This document shows positions 20,301 to 28,213 of a DNA stretch of 64,000 bases, piece after piece. The stretch's first letter is position 1; each line of letters begins with the position of its first letter. The notes beneath the pieces were generated by a model that searched no databases, had not been told where the DNA came from, and was given only the letters and a program-made list of their open reading frames with translations. The stretch is taken from the NCBI RefSeq assembly GCF_016592555.1, contig NZ_AP014546.1, positions 3,544,501 to 3,608,500 of the forward strand, given 5' to 3'. Both the position numbers and the translations under genes were made by a program. The DNA comes from Neptunomonas japonica JAMM 1380. GTDB taxonomy: Bacteria > Pseudomonadota > Gammaproteobacteria > Pseudomonadales > Balneatricaceae.

Positions 20301-20353
20301 ATATAAAACAGTAACTTAACTCTTAGTTACTTTCCTCTGTGTTTCGTCGTTGT

Positions 20354-21351
20354 CTACAAATCGTCTACATTGCTCAAACTACTCAACGGGTTGAATATTT
20401 TTGCCTCGTTCAGATGGTCTGGCGCTAGATGTGCGTATCTCATTGTCATGTTAATTGTGCTGTGACCTAAAACCTTCTGTAGTGTCAGAATATTTCCGCC
20501 ATTCATTATGAAGGGCTGGCAAATGTGTGTCTTAACACATGTGTTCGTTGCCCTTTCGGTAGCTTGATACCTGATTCTACAAGTGCAGCTGTAAATGCAT
20601 CATAACTATTGATAAAGGCTCTATCGTTATCACGGTTGTGTGCAATCTCACTATGCAGCTCTTCAGTAATAGGAATAGTTCTGTTACGACCTGACTTTGT
20701 ACCTGTGTACCTTACGCTAAACGGTCTTATCTGTTGATTGGTGATCTGCTCTGCCTCACTCCACCGAGCCCCTGTTGCTAAACAGAGTTTTGTTATCAGC
20801 AGTGCGTCTTTGTTTCGCCTCTCCTTTAAGTGCTTAATAAGAAGCTGTATTTGGTTTTTGGTCAAGAATGTTAGTTCGTGTTCATCAATTTTGATGCGTT
20901 TGATATGAATGAGCGGATTGGCTTTAAGCTGCCCCTGTTTGACCAGCTCGTTATAAACAGCCTTTAAATAGGCAAGATCATGATTAAGAGTATTACTGGT
21001 AACTTGGTTCGCTCTAGCTGCTCGATATTGAGTATATTGTTCAGGTGTTAGCTCTGCCGCTATTGGGTCGCCTAACTCAGCACAGATTTTATTGAGGATT
21101 TGCAGCCGACTCTTACTGTCTTTCAGGTGTTGCCCGTGTCCATCAAACCAAATAGAAATACAATCAGATAAATGCTTTCTATCTTTACGTGGTGGTTCCC
21201 AGTCTGGGTTTTGCGTTACCTGCTGAATAACCCAAGCCTTCCAACGAATAGCCTCCCCTTTCGTCGATAGCGTTTTTCGATATCGTTTACCGCTCCTGCC
21301 ACTAGGCCAGATATCTACATACCAGCCTTTATCTATTTTTTTTATCGTCAC
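20354..21351 (-). pseudogene. Tyrosine recombinase/phage-type integrase, frameshifted
   Basis: The main frame (281 residues, GTG at 21351) has an arm-binding N-terminus (WYVDIWPSGRSGKRYRKTLS), a core-binding domain and the start of the catalytic domain with the first Arg in TGARWSEAEQI and HVLRHTFAS. It stops at 20506 just after HVLRHTFAS. A one-base shift near 20509-20516 restores the rest: FIMNGGNILTLQKVLGHST, then the His/Tyr region INMTMRYAHLAPDHL, ending at 20354. All catalytic residues (R, HxxR, H, Y) are therefore present but split by one frameshift. Recent inactivation or a sequencing error are both possible. It is convergent with tRNA-Leu, as expected for tRNA-targeting elements. Confidence 0.85.
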
Positions 21352-21498
21352 GACAAGTGCCCACTATCATTAATCTAATAAATGTCAGTTTTCTTTGATC
21401 ATATAAGGTTTATCATCAATACTTGAAGATTAATAAACCAACTTTTATTTAAGTGCAGTTCTAAATACTTGTTCAATCACATCAAGGAAGAGGTGAGA

Positions 21499-22041
21499 GT
21501 GGAAAGGAAAACCATATTTCTGGGCGGTATTCACGGTGTTGGTAAAACAACTGCCTGCAATGCACTCACATCAAAAATATCTATCCCACACCACTCATGC
21601 AGTGACTTAATTAAACAGTTAACACTTCGATTGGATAGTCAGACAACTAAAATTGTTGATGATGTAGAGGGAAACCAAACAGACTTAGTTAAAGCGTTTA
21701 ACCTTTATACATCAGAAAGCTGGAACTTACTGGATGGGCACTTCTGCCTATTCAATAGCAGTAAACAAGTGTCGAATGTGCCAACAAGCACTTTCCTAGA
21801 CTTAAAAGTACAGGCCATCGTTTTACTAACGGGTAACCCTGAGACTATTGTTGACCGAATTTATCAACGTGATGGCATTCACCGTAACCTTGAAGAATTT
21901 GAAGAAATGCAGCGCTGTGAAATTTTACGCGCTCATCACGTAGCCACAAAACTCAACATTCCTCTATTGGTGTATAACACTAGTGACGATATAGCTCTAA
22001 TAGTGACGTTTATTCATTCAATACTGAACACAGATATATAA
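21499..22041 (+). CDS. P-loop nucleotide kinase-like protein of the island
   Basis: The 180-residue product starts with a beta strand and Walker A loop, IFLGGIHGVGKTTACNAL, of the adenylate/thymidylate-kinase-like (AAA_17/AAA_18) type. A second strand with LTGNPETIVDRIYQRDG resembles the LID/arginine region of small-molecule kinases, and the C-terminus has a short strand (IPLLVYNTSDD). I chose the GTG at 21499, with AAGGA and GAGGTG upstream; a TTG at 21469 is also open. It starts a tight three-gene run with the GNAT-ASCH and ASCH genes (11 bp and overlap). Substrate unknown. Confidence 0.7.
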   Translation: MERKTIFLGGIHGVGKTTACNALTSKISIPHHSCSDLIKQLTLRLDSQTTKIVDDVEGNQTDLVKAFNLYTSESWNLLDGHFCLFNSSKQVSNVPTSTFLDLKVQAIVLLTGNPETIVDRIYQRDGIHRNLEEFEEMQRCEILRAHHVATKLNIPLLVYNTSDDIALIVTFIHSILNTDI

Positions 22042-22052
22042 AGGCAGTGATT

Positions 22053-23111
22053 ATGGAAAATCTTTCTTATGTACCCTTCTCTAGTATTAATCTAGATGAT
22101 TCCTTTTTTAGTACACTTAAAAGTGACTATTCAGAGTTTACTGCTTGGTTTGATAAAAAAGCGAGAGTTGGTGAACACGCATACGTATTACGTACTGATA
22201 CTGGTGCAATAGAAGGCTTCATGTATCTAAAACCTGAGCTGGGTGAGGTGCTGGATATAGACCCTGCATTACCAAATGGTAAACACTTAAAGGTAGGAAC
22301 ATTCAAATTTGATTCGCATGGCACACGCCGTGGTGAGCGTTTTATCAAGAAGGTTTTTGATCATGCTATGTCAGAAGAAGTCGATGACGTATACGTTACT
22401 GTTTTTGATAAGCATGAATATTTACTACATTTATTTGCACTCTATGGTTTTGAAAAAGTCTCTGTTAAAACCACACAAAACGGGCAAGAAAGTGTTTTAG
22501 TAAAAAATATGACAAGTTACAAAGGTGATATTCTTAAAGATTATCCTCGCATGAACTCTGAAGGCGTTAATAAATATTTACTATCGATACAACCAGAGTA
22601 CCATACTCGAATGTTACCTGATTCAATATTAAACAATGAAAGTCATGATCTAATTAAAGATATATCTCATTCTAATAGTATTCATAAAATATATATATGC
22701 GCGATGAATGACACGGCCCTTTTTAAAAGCGGTGACCTTTTGGCTATATATAGAACCAATGACTATAAGGGCCCAGCTAGATTCAGGTCAGTGATCACAT
22801 CAATCGGTGTTGTAGAGCAATACAAAAGCATATTTGAATTCAGTTCTCTTCAAGACTTTAAAGATTATTGCTCTTCATATTCTGTTTTCTCTGATCAAGA
22901 GCTTACTGATATATTCAATAATAAAAAATATATTCATATAATTAAATTTACTTACAACACAGCCATGCAGAAAAGAACAATTCGTGATAAACTTATAAAA
23001 GAAGTAGGCCTTAAAGAAAAAGACTACTGGGGTGTAATGAAACTTACAGACAATCAGTTCAAACACATTATTAGCTTAGGTGACATCAATGAAAGTTTTA
23101 TTATCAATTAA
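22053..23111 (+). CDS. GNAT acetyltransferase-like protein fused to ASCH/PUA-like domain
   Basis: The first 150 residues look like a GNAT N-acetyltransferase (YVLRTDTGAIEGFMYLKPE, then FKFDSHGTRRGERFIKKVFDHA, the acetyl-CoA loop region, and LHLFALYGFEKV). The remaining 200 residues look like a PUA/ASCH-type RNA-binding fold: YLLSIQPEYHTRMLPDS is very close to LLSIKPEYVEKILDGS at the start of the next gene, and IYICAMNDTALFKSGDLLAIYR follows. The ATG at 22053 has AAGG 8 bp upstream. It overlaps the next gene by 23 bp. The combination suggests modification or sensing of RNA or nucleotides; this is inference. Confidence 0.7.
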   Translation: MENLSYVPFSSINLDDSFFSTLKSDYSEFTAWFDKKARVGEHAYVLRTDTGAIEGFMYLKPELGEVLDIDPALPNGKHLKVGTFKFDSHGTRRGERFIKKVFDHAMSEEVDDVYVTVFDKHEYLLHLFALYGFEKVSVKTTQNGQESVLVKNMTSYKGDILKDYPRMNSEGVNKYLLSIQPEYHTRMLPDSILNNESHDLIKDISHSNSIHKIYICAMNDTALFKSGDLLAIYRTNDYKGPARFRSVITSIGVVEQYKSIFEFSSLQDFKDYCSSYSVFSDQELTDIFNNKKYIHIIKFTYNTAMQKRTIRDKLIKEVGLKEKDYWGVMKLTDNQFKHIISLGDINESFIIN

Positions 23112-23463
23112 GCCTGAGTATGTAGAGAAAATACTTGATGGCTCAAAACGTTTTGAATTCAGAAAAACTGATTTCAAACGAGATAATATTAAAACGATTG
23201 TCATTTATTCAACGATGCCTGTAGGTAAAGTTGTGGCAGAGTTTCAAATAGCTGATGTAATGTCTCATTCACCTGATGACTTATGGGAAAAAACAAAAGA
23301 CTTTTCAGGCATATCTGAAGAATTTTTCCGCTCATATTTTGAAGGCAAAGAAAAAGCAGTTGCTTTTGAAGTAGGTGATTTGAAGATATATGATCGCCCT
23401 ATGAACTTGTGCGAACTTGGTGAAAATATAAAAGCACCACAATCTTATAGATATCTTCAATAG
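23089..23463 (+). CDS. ASCH-domain protein
   Basis: A 124-residue stand-alone ASCH (PUA-like) domain: LLSIKPEYVEKILDGSKRFEFRK holds the family pattern of a conserved Lys-Pro pair and E-F-R-K, followed by IVIYSTMPVGKVVAEFQI and AVAFEVGDLKIYDRPMNL. ASCH proteins bind RNA or modified nucleosides; some have nuclease or amidohydrolase activity. ATG 23089 has AGGTGA just upstream and lies within the GNAT gene. Translational coupling and the shared N-terminal motif suggest that the two products act together. Confidence 0.8.
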   Translation: MKVLLSIKPEYVEKILDGSKRFEFRKTDFKRDNIKTIVIYSTMPVGKVVAEFQIADVMSHSPDDLWEKTKDFSGISEEFFRSYFEGKEKAVAFEVGDLKIYDRPMNLCELGENIKAPQSYRYLQ

Positions 23464-23491
23464 CAATTTAACATGAAAATAGGTCAAAGGA

Positions 23492-24016
23492 ATGAGTGAA
23501 AATAATTGGGGGCAAGGAAAAAATAAAGAATACTGGAACGATTTCCAGTACTGGATGCATCTACATATAGGAAAACTAGGAGAGGTATCTTTAAAACATC
23601 GCAGTGCAATATTATTAATTTCTGTCCTAATGTTCTTAATCGATCCCAATGCTGAGATAACTTTTGGCGATGCTTCATTTGTTGGTTTTGGTATTTCTGT
23701 TACCCCTCCTCAAACTGTATCTATAGGTTTATTTTTATTCTGGTTATTGTTATATAAGCTAACCGCATTCTGGGTTTCAGTCTTACTAGAAAATGGTACA
23801 GATACGAAGAGAGCATTAGATAAAGCACTACATAAAAAAGACCCAGCTTATTTGATAGGAGAGCACAACCCAGAAGATGAAAATGCCATTATCAAAGATG
23901 ATGCTGATTTGATCGTTACTCGATGGGCTAGAAAGCGTTTTTTATGGGAGTTTGCTTTACCTAACTTAATTGCATTTTTTATTATAGTTCGTTATTTAAG
24001 TGTGCTTTTTTGTTAA
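23492..24016 (+). CDS. Hypothetical membrane protein of the island
   Basis: I do not recognise a family. The 174-residue protein has a charged, aromatic N-terminus (about 1-40), TM segments near 42-52, 73-93 and 154-172, and a charged cytoplasmic-looking loop between the last two (GTDTKRALDKALHKKDPAYL). Composition is AT-rich. It starts 29 bp after the ASCH gene on the same strand and may be the fourth gene of that run. It is convergent with the next membrane protein gene. Confidence 0.6.
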   Translation: MSENNWGQGKNKEYWNDFQYWMHLHIGKLGEVSLKHRSAILLISVLMFLIDPNAEITFGDASFVGFGISVTPPQTVSIGLFLFWLLLYKLTAFWVSVLLENGTDTKRALDKALHKKDPAYLIGEHNPEDENAIIKDDADLIVTRWARKRFLWEFALPNLIAFFIIVRYLSVLFC

Positions 24017-24087
24017 TTTAAAATATTATATTTCGATTAATTTAAAAAGCAGTGTTATAGATTAGTGTATTTTATATTTTCATTAAC

Positions 24088-24831
24088 CTATGTTGTATAA
24101 TTCAGTATGGTCTGACGACCTTTTGGGGTTATTTCTATAGATTTTTTATGACTACCACTAGCGACATTAACTTTGATAAGATCACTAATTTCAAGAAAAT
24201 CAATATCAGATTGAATCAAATCCTTGTCTTTCTTATCAACATTATCTTTAAAAAGTTCATCTATATTTTTACGGGCTTTCGTTTTTGCTTCTTTTAAAAC
24301 ATCCAATTGATCATTAGTAATAACAACACCAAGGTATCTTTTCTTATAATCTTCAAGAGATATTTTCAATCTACTTTTTATATAGTCATTTAATAATTTT
24401 ATTTCATCATCTTTTATTTTTTCTCTTTTTTCATATTCGTGTTCTAATTCATAAATTTTATTTTTTATTTTAAAAGACTCTTCTTTGGATAATAACTCAT
24501 AATCTTCAATTTTCTTTTTAACCGAAGCTATTTCTGACTGTCTTCTCTTATAAAATGAAAATATTATTTTTGCAGGATACGGGTATATAAAAATATAAAT
24601 CAGAGTTGAACACAGTGGATAAAAAATACCATAAAATAGAACCTGATAGTCTGTTTTATATAATATCTCATCAATAATTCTCACTTTTTCAAGAACCTTT
24701 TCATCAGACAAAAGAACTAGTAAAAATTTATAATTCCACACACACCACGCAACACAAAAACCGAACATCAAAGGGCTTGAGACACGATCATACAAATCTG
24801 CTTTTATTGATTTAATGCTTTCTTCGATCAT
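24088..24831 (-). CDS. Hypothetical two-TM coiled-coil membrane protein
   Basis: No family recognised. The 247-residue product has two N-terminal TM segments (about 19-40 and 63-90, the second rich in Tyr/Ile/Phe), then a long Lys/Glu-rich coiled coil (about 95-210) and a small basic C-terminal region that looks like a winged-helix remnant (SDLIKVNVASGSHKKSIEI). The gene is very AT-rich, unlike the core genes. GGAAGA precedes the start. Two TM helices plus a cytoplasmic coiled coil recur in membrane effectors of defence systems, but that comparison is only structural. Confidence 0.6.
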   Translation of the reverse strand: MIEESIKSIKADLYDRVSSPLMFGFCVAWCVWNYKFLLVLLSDEKVLEKVRIIDEILYKTDYQVLFYGIFYPLCSTLIYIFIYPYPAKIIFSFYKRRQSEIASVKKKIEDYELLSKEESFKIKNKIYELEHEYEKREKIKDDEIKLLNDYIKSRLKISLEDYKKRYLGVVITNDQLDVLKEAKTKARKNIDELFKDNVDKKDKDLIQSDIDFLEISDLIKVNVASGSHKKSIEITPKGRQTILNYTT

Positions 24832-24852
24832 ACATCTTCCATAATATATTTA

Positions 24853-24889
24853 GGTTCTTGTCCACTCTGCGCCCCTAGCGGTACCATTT
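24853..24889 (+). repeat. Partial tRNA-Leu 3' end, putative distal att site
   Basis: GGTTCTTGTCCACTC and, 12 bp later, CGGTACCATTTA parallel the tRNA-Leu 3' end GGTTCAAGTCCGCTC / CGGTACCATTAT at 20274. CTAGCGGTACC also recurs in altered form at about 24909 and 24940 (TCGGTATCC, CTAGCGGTATC), so part of the likeness may come from a local short repeat. Confidence 0.4.
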
Positions 24890-25015
24890 ATCCCTTATCC
24901 GTTGCGCTAATCGGTATCCGTCCCATTGCCGTATTCACTAGCGGTATCTTCTAGCTCTGGGCTAATTTGCCCTAGTTCAGGGTAAGTTTCTCCAAAAGCA
25001 AACCATATCTTATAT

Positions 25016-25799
25016 GGTGCTGACAAGTTAACTTTATCAACCGGATTAAAATGAGTAGAAAAGCCTTAAGCTGTCACTACTCTCCACTCGTTAAACGCAC
25101 CTTCCCTGAAATACCGATAGTTCGATGCTGAAACCATCCCCCTACAAGATTGAAAAGGTTATGAACCACAGCATGAACACTTAAAAACCGCTGCGCCTGA
25201 CCCATTGATTTAAACCGCAGCAACCCCGCTCTCTTACTCTCGTTGGCTGATGAGAAAGCTCAGCTCGATTGTTCGCATACTGCGATGTATCGTGAATAAC
25301 ATCAGGTATCAACTCTCGGTGAGCAACACGATAACTCCCTAATTTATCGGTAACAATCTTACGGGGATCACCCCCACTTGAACGAATCAGTCTCGTTAAA
25401 AAGCGCTTCGCAGCCGAACTATCCTTACGTTCTTGCAAAAACACATCAATAACATCGCCATCCTGATCAACGGCCCGCCACAGGTAATGCTGTTTACCAT
25501 GAATCTTCACAAACACTTCATCAATGAAGAACGTATCACCGAAGCCCCGAGATTTTTTCTTTAAATGATGAGCATACTGAGGGCCAAACTTATTACACCA
25601 CAATCTGACCGCTTCATAACTAACGGTCACTCCACGCTCAGCTAAGAGATCTTCAATATCTCGGTAACTAAGATTGAAACGGCAGTACAATCAAACGGCA
25701 TGCTGGATGATGACTGACGGGAAGCAGTGACGTTTATACTTAATTTGGGATGATTTCATTCGCTGATTATCCCGTAACAAGAGTTAACTTGTCAGTACC
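25016..25799 (-). mobile_element. IS6-family insertion sequence remnant
   Basis: A 784-bp element with 17-bp ends GGTGCTGACAAGTTAAC (25016-25032) and, inverted, GGTACTGACAAGTTAAC (25783-25799), one mismatch. Size and terminal GG--CTG agree with IS6/IS26-like elements. The 8-bp flanks differ (TCTTATAT and AGCTCGAT), so no target duplication is visible. Its transposase is broken. Confidence 0.85.
25066..25759 (-). pseudogene. IS6-family DDE transposase, decayed
   Basis: Reading from ATG 25757-25759, the frame meets TGA at 25691-25693 where IS6 transposases have Trp (HAV-stop-LYCRFNLSYRDIE). The central part is intact, with the DDE residues in FIDEVFVKI, IVTDKLGSY and NRAELSHQPTR. Near 25210 a frameshift moves LRFKSMGQAQRFLSVHAV into another frame, and a further one-base loss near a G run at about 25140 separates the last part (SASNYRYFREGAFNEW), ending at 25066. 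One nonsense and two frameshifts make transposition in cis impossible. Confidence 0.88.
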
Positions 25800-26033
25800 A
25801 GCTCGATCAATAGGGCCTACTGTCTACAAAAAAGTGGCACGACTTTACACTCCAAGCTGGCTTTTAATTTTAGAAGCCTGATAATCGTCACCTTAATTAA
25901 ATGTAGATACCTGATCAGCATTCTGATGGTTAGATGTTACTTATTCAGACCTCTCCTGAGTGGCCTTTTACATAATTCGAAATTTTTAGCTTTACACTAA
26001 TTATCATTTTCAAATATCACCAAGGAATGTGCT

Positions 26034-26504
26034 ATGAGTAAAAAAGTATCGCCGATACCCAGAGGGTATCGCACCGTGACGCCCGTTATTGTGGTGAGAG
26101 GGATTCAGGACGCCGTCGAATTCTATCGGGGCTGCTTTGGCGCTGAACCGAGCCAACAGGTTCTCAGTCCAGATGGGCTAACGGTGGTTGCCGCAACACT
26201 TAAGATAGGCAACTCATTTGTACGGGTGATGGAGGAGTCATTAGAAAACAAGATATTGAGCCCTTCTGCTCTAGGAGGCGCTGCCGCCAGCCTTCATCTT
26301 TACATCAATGATATTGATACATTTTGGCAACAAGCACTTGATTGTGGTGCACGTCCTATTACAGCGCTGCAAGATACCTACTGGGGTGAACGACACGGAA
26401 TTGTAGTAGATCCGTTTGGCCATCATTGGTCCATGGCTTCCAAGATTGAAAACTTGTCTAAAGATGAACTGGCATCCCGTGCGAAAGAAGCCTTTGCTTG
26501 CTGA
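26034..26504 (+). CDS. VOC-superfamily protein (PhnB/glyoxalase-like)
   Basis: A 156-residue vicinal-oxygen-chelate fold: VTPVIVVRGIQDAVEFYRGCFGAE is the first beta-alpha-beta-beta-beta module, and LHLYINDIDTFWQQALDCGA then WGERHGIVVDPFGHHWSMA the second. This arrangement is typical of PhnB-like VOC proteins of uncharacterised enzyme activity or small-molecule resistance. AAGGAA lies 7 bp before the ATG. It is followed after 41 bp by an MFS exporter gene on the same strand, so a joint detoxification role is plausible but unproven. Confidence 0.85.
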   Translation: MSKKVSPIPRGYRTVTPVIVVRGIQDAVEFYRGCFGAEPSQQVLSPDGLTVVAATLKIGNSFVRVMEESLENKILSPSALGGAAASLHLYINDIDTFWQQALDCGARPITALQDTYWGERHGIVVDPFGHHWSMASKIENLSKDELASRAKEAFAC

Positions 26505-26545
26505 TTTTGTATGTTTTCTTACACCGCTTGCTTTCAGGTTAAAAG

Positions 26546-27967
26546 ATGAACTCGTCATCGCCTACAAACCATCATAAAACACCCTGGCTGGCACTTTATA
26601 GCATTTGCCTGGGTGCCTTTTTGGTGCCTATGGCGATGTCTGCAGTCAATCTTGCTTTGCCTTCAATCGCTGAGGATTTACAGGTCGATGCGGTCTTACT
26701 CAGCTGGATTCCCAGTGCACCTCTCTGGGGAAGCGTGGTGCTGATGCTGCCCATTGCTCGATTAGCCGATATCTTTGGGCGCAAACTCGTTCATTTGTTG
26801 GGGCTGTTCTTGTATGCCCTATCCTCACTAGCAATTGTGTGGGTCGACAGCATTGAATGGTTGTTAGTTTTCCGGGTGATACAAGGTTTAGCTAGCTCGT
26901 TTATCTTTGCTACCGCGATGGCTATGGTGGCACTCTTAGCGGGTAGCAAGCGACGCGGCATGTTTCTTGGCATCGTTTCCACATCTGTTTATCTAGGGCT
27001 GACAATTGGCCCTGCGGCAGGAGGCTTATTAACGGAGTGGCTAGGTTGGCGCAGTGTTTTCTGGTTACCTGTACCCGGTATATTGATGGCGTTAGGGCTG
27101 ATTACTTGGCTTCTGCCTACTGAACAGAAACCGACCGGGTCAGAGCCCCAGCAGCATTCTATGCGACAACGCTTCGACGTAACGGGCAGTTTACTGTTTT
27201 CTTTAAGCGTCAGCTGTTTATTCTTCGGCGTAACAGGCTTGCCGGATATAAACTTCGTTGCCTTGCTGTTTCTGGGGTTGGCTTTAAGTGGCGGGTTTAT
27301 TTATCAACAACGTCACGCCAGTGTACCGTTGGTAAGAATTGATGCATTAAGCCAGAACCGGGTTTTCAGCCGCTCGATGCTAGCCAGCCTTTACATGTAT
27401 GGGGCTAGCTTCCCTGTCCTGTTTATCGTCAGCTTGTACTTGCAATATATTCAGGGACTCTCTCCGGGTGATGCCGGTAAAGTGATACTTTTGCAAGCGC
27501 TATTAACCGCCTGTATTGCACCTATAGCGGGCCGCTTATCCGATAAATACGAGCCGCGGATAATTGCTACCGCGGGTTGTGGTCTTTTTTTACTGGGGTT
27601 TGTACTGCTATTTTTTGTGGGTATACAAACGCCACTGTGGCAGGCTAAAGCCGGTTTATGCTTGCTGGGTATCGGCTTTGGTTTATTTTCATCACCCAAT
27701 ACTAATGCAGCAATGAGCTCGGTAGACCCATCTCGTTTAGGTATTGCTTCAGCATTACTTAACCTAGCACGCACCGGCGGTAATATGTTTAGTACGGCAA
27801 TTATGGTGGTTATCTTTAATTTTTATTTTGCCGATCAGATATTACAACCCGAGCATTATCCACAACTATTAACGGTGGTAAAAATCACTCTGCTACTTGG
27901 CGGCTTATATGCTTTATTGGGAGGATACTTCTCTCTGACTCGGGGGCGCATTCGTTTAACAAAGTAA
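26546..27967 (+). CDS. MFS transporter, DHA2-type drug exporter
   Basis: The 473-residue protein has about 14 hydrophobic segments. RLADIFGRKLVHLLG is the MFS motif A loop between TM2 and TM3, and GPAAGGLLTEWLGWRSVFWLPVP is the motif C region of drug:H+ antiporters. DHA2 members extrude varied lipophilic compounds. It follows the VOC gene closely. The substrate cannot be told from sequence, and no adjacent regulator is seen. Confidence 0.88.
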   Translation: MNSSSPTNHHKTPWLALYSICLGAFLVPMAMSAVNLALPSIAEDLQVDAVLLSWIPSAPLWGSVVLMLPIARLADIFGRKLVHLLGLFLYALSSLAIVWVDSIEWLLVFRVIQGLASSFIFATAMAMVALLAGSKRRGMFLGIVSTSVYLGLTIGPAAGGLLTEWLGWRSVFWLPVPGILMALGLITWLLPTEQKPTGSEPQQHSMRQRFDVTGSLLFSLSVSCLFFGVTGLPDINFVALLFLGLALSGGFIYQQRHASVPLVRIDALSQNRVFSRSMLASLYMYGASFPVLFIVSLYLQYIQGLSPGDAGKVILLQALLTACIAPIAGRLSDKYEPRIIATAGCGLFLLGFVLLFFVGIQTPLWQAKAGLCLLGIGFGLFSSPNTNAAMSSVDPSRLGIASALLNLARTGGNMFSTAIMVVIFNFYFADQILQPEHYPQLLTVVKITLLLGGLYALLGGYFSLTRGRIRLTK

Positions 27968-28213
27968 GCCCCCTCACTCGCCTACGTTAACCGAAATAGA
28001 CTCGATATCTCATGATTAAAATAGCGCTCAGATAAAATTCATCTAACAAATGAAGCCACAAAATCAGCTTAAAGATAATATCCGAGCGCCCCAGATTAAC
28101 GAGCTTCACGCGTTATTATTTATTACGCCGAAATATAAGCGTTCTTAACACAGCACGCACTACTCCAAGTACCCTTCGTCTTCTCTAACCTCCATTTAAG
28201 GTCAGAGAATATT

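Larger units (their letters stand above)
20299..24890. mobile_element. Putative 4.6-kb integrative island in tRNA-Leu
   Basis: The segment begins at the tRNA-Leu 3' end, carries a tyrosine integrase facing the tRNA, five cargo genes clearly richer in A+T than the flanking core genes, and ends near a partial repeat of the tRNA 3' end. The integrase is frameshifted, so the element is probably fixed. Boundaries are inferred from the repeat and integrase position. Confidence 0.55.

Noticed and set aside
24872..24950. A CRISPR-like array suggested by three spaced short repeats
   Set aside because: Repeats are only about 10 bp, differ from each other and number three, with no cas genes in the window.
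25995..26020. A Fur-box-like AATTATCATTTTCAAAT stretch before the VOC gene
   Set aside because: Only one half resembles the Fur consensus; the second half does not match and the genes give no link to iron.
28023..28090. An imperfect inverted repeat (GCGCTCAGATA / TATCCGAGCGC) after the MFS gene
   Set aside because: The arms are about 45 bp apart with mismatches and no T-tract; not strong enough to call a terminator.
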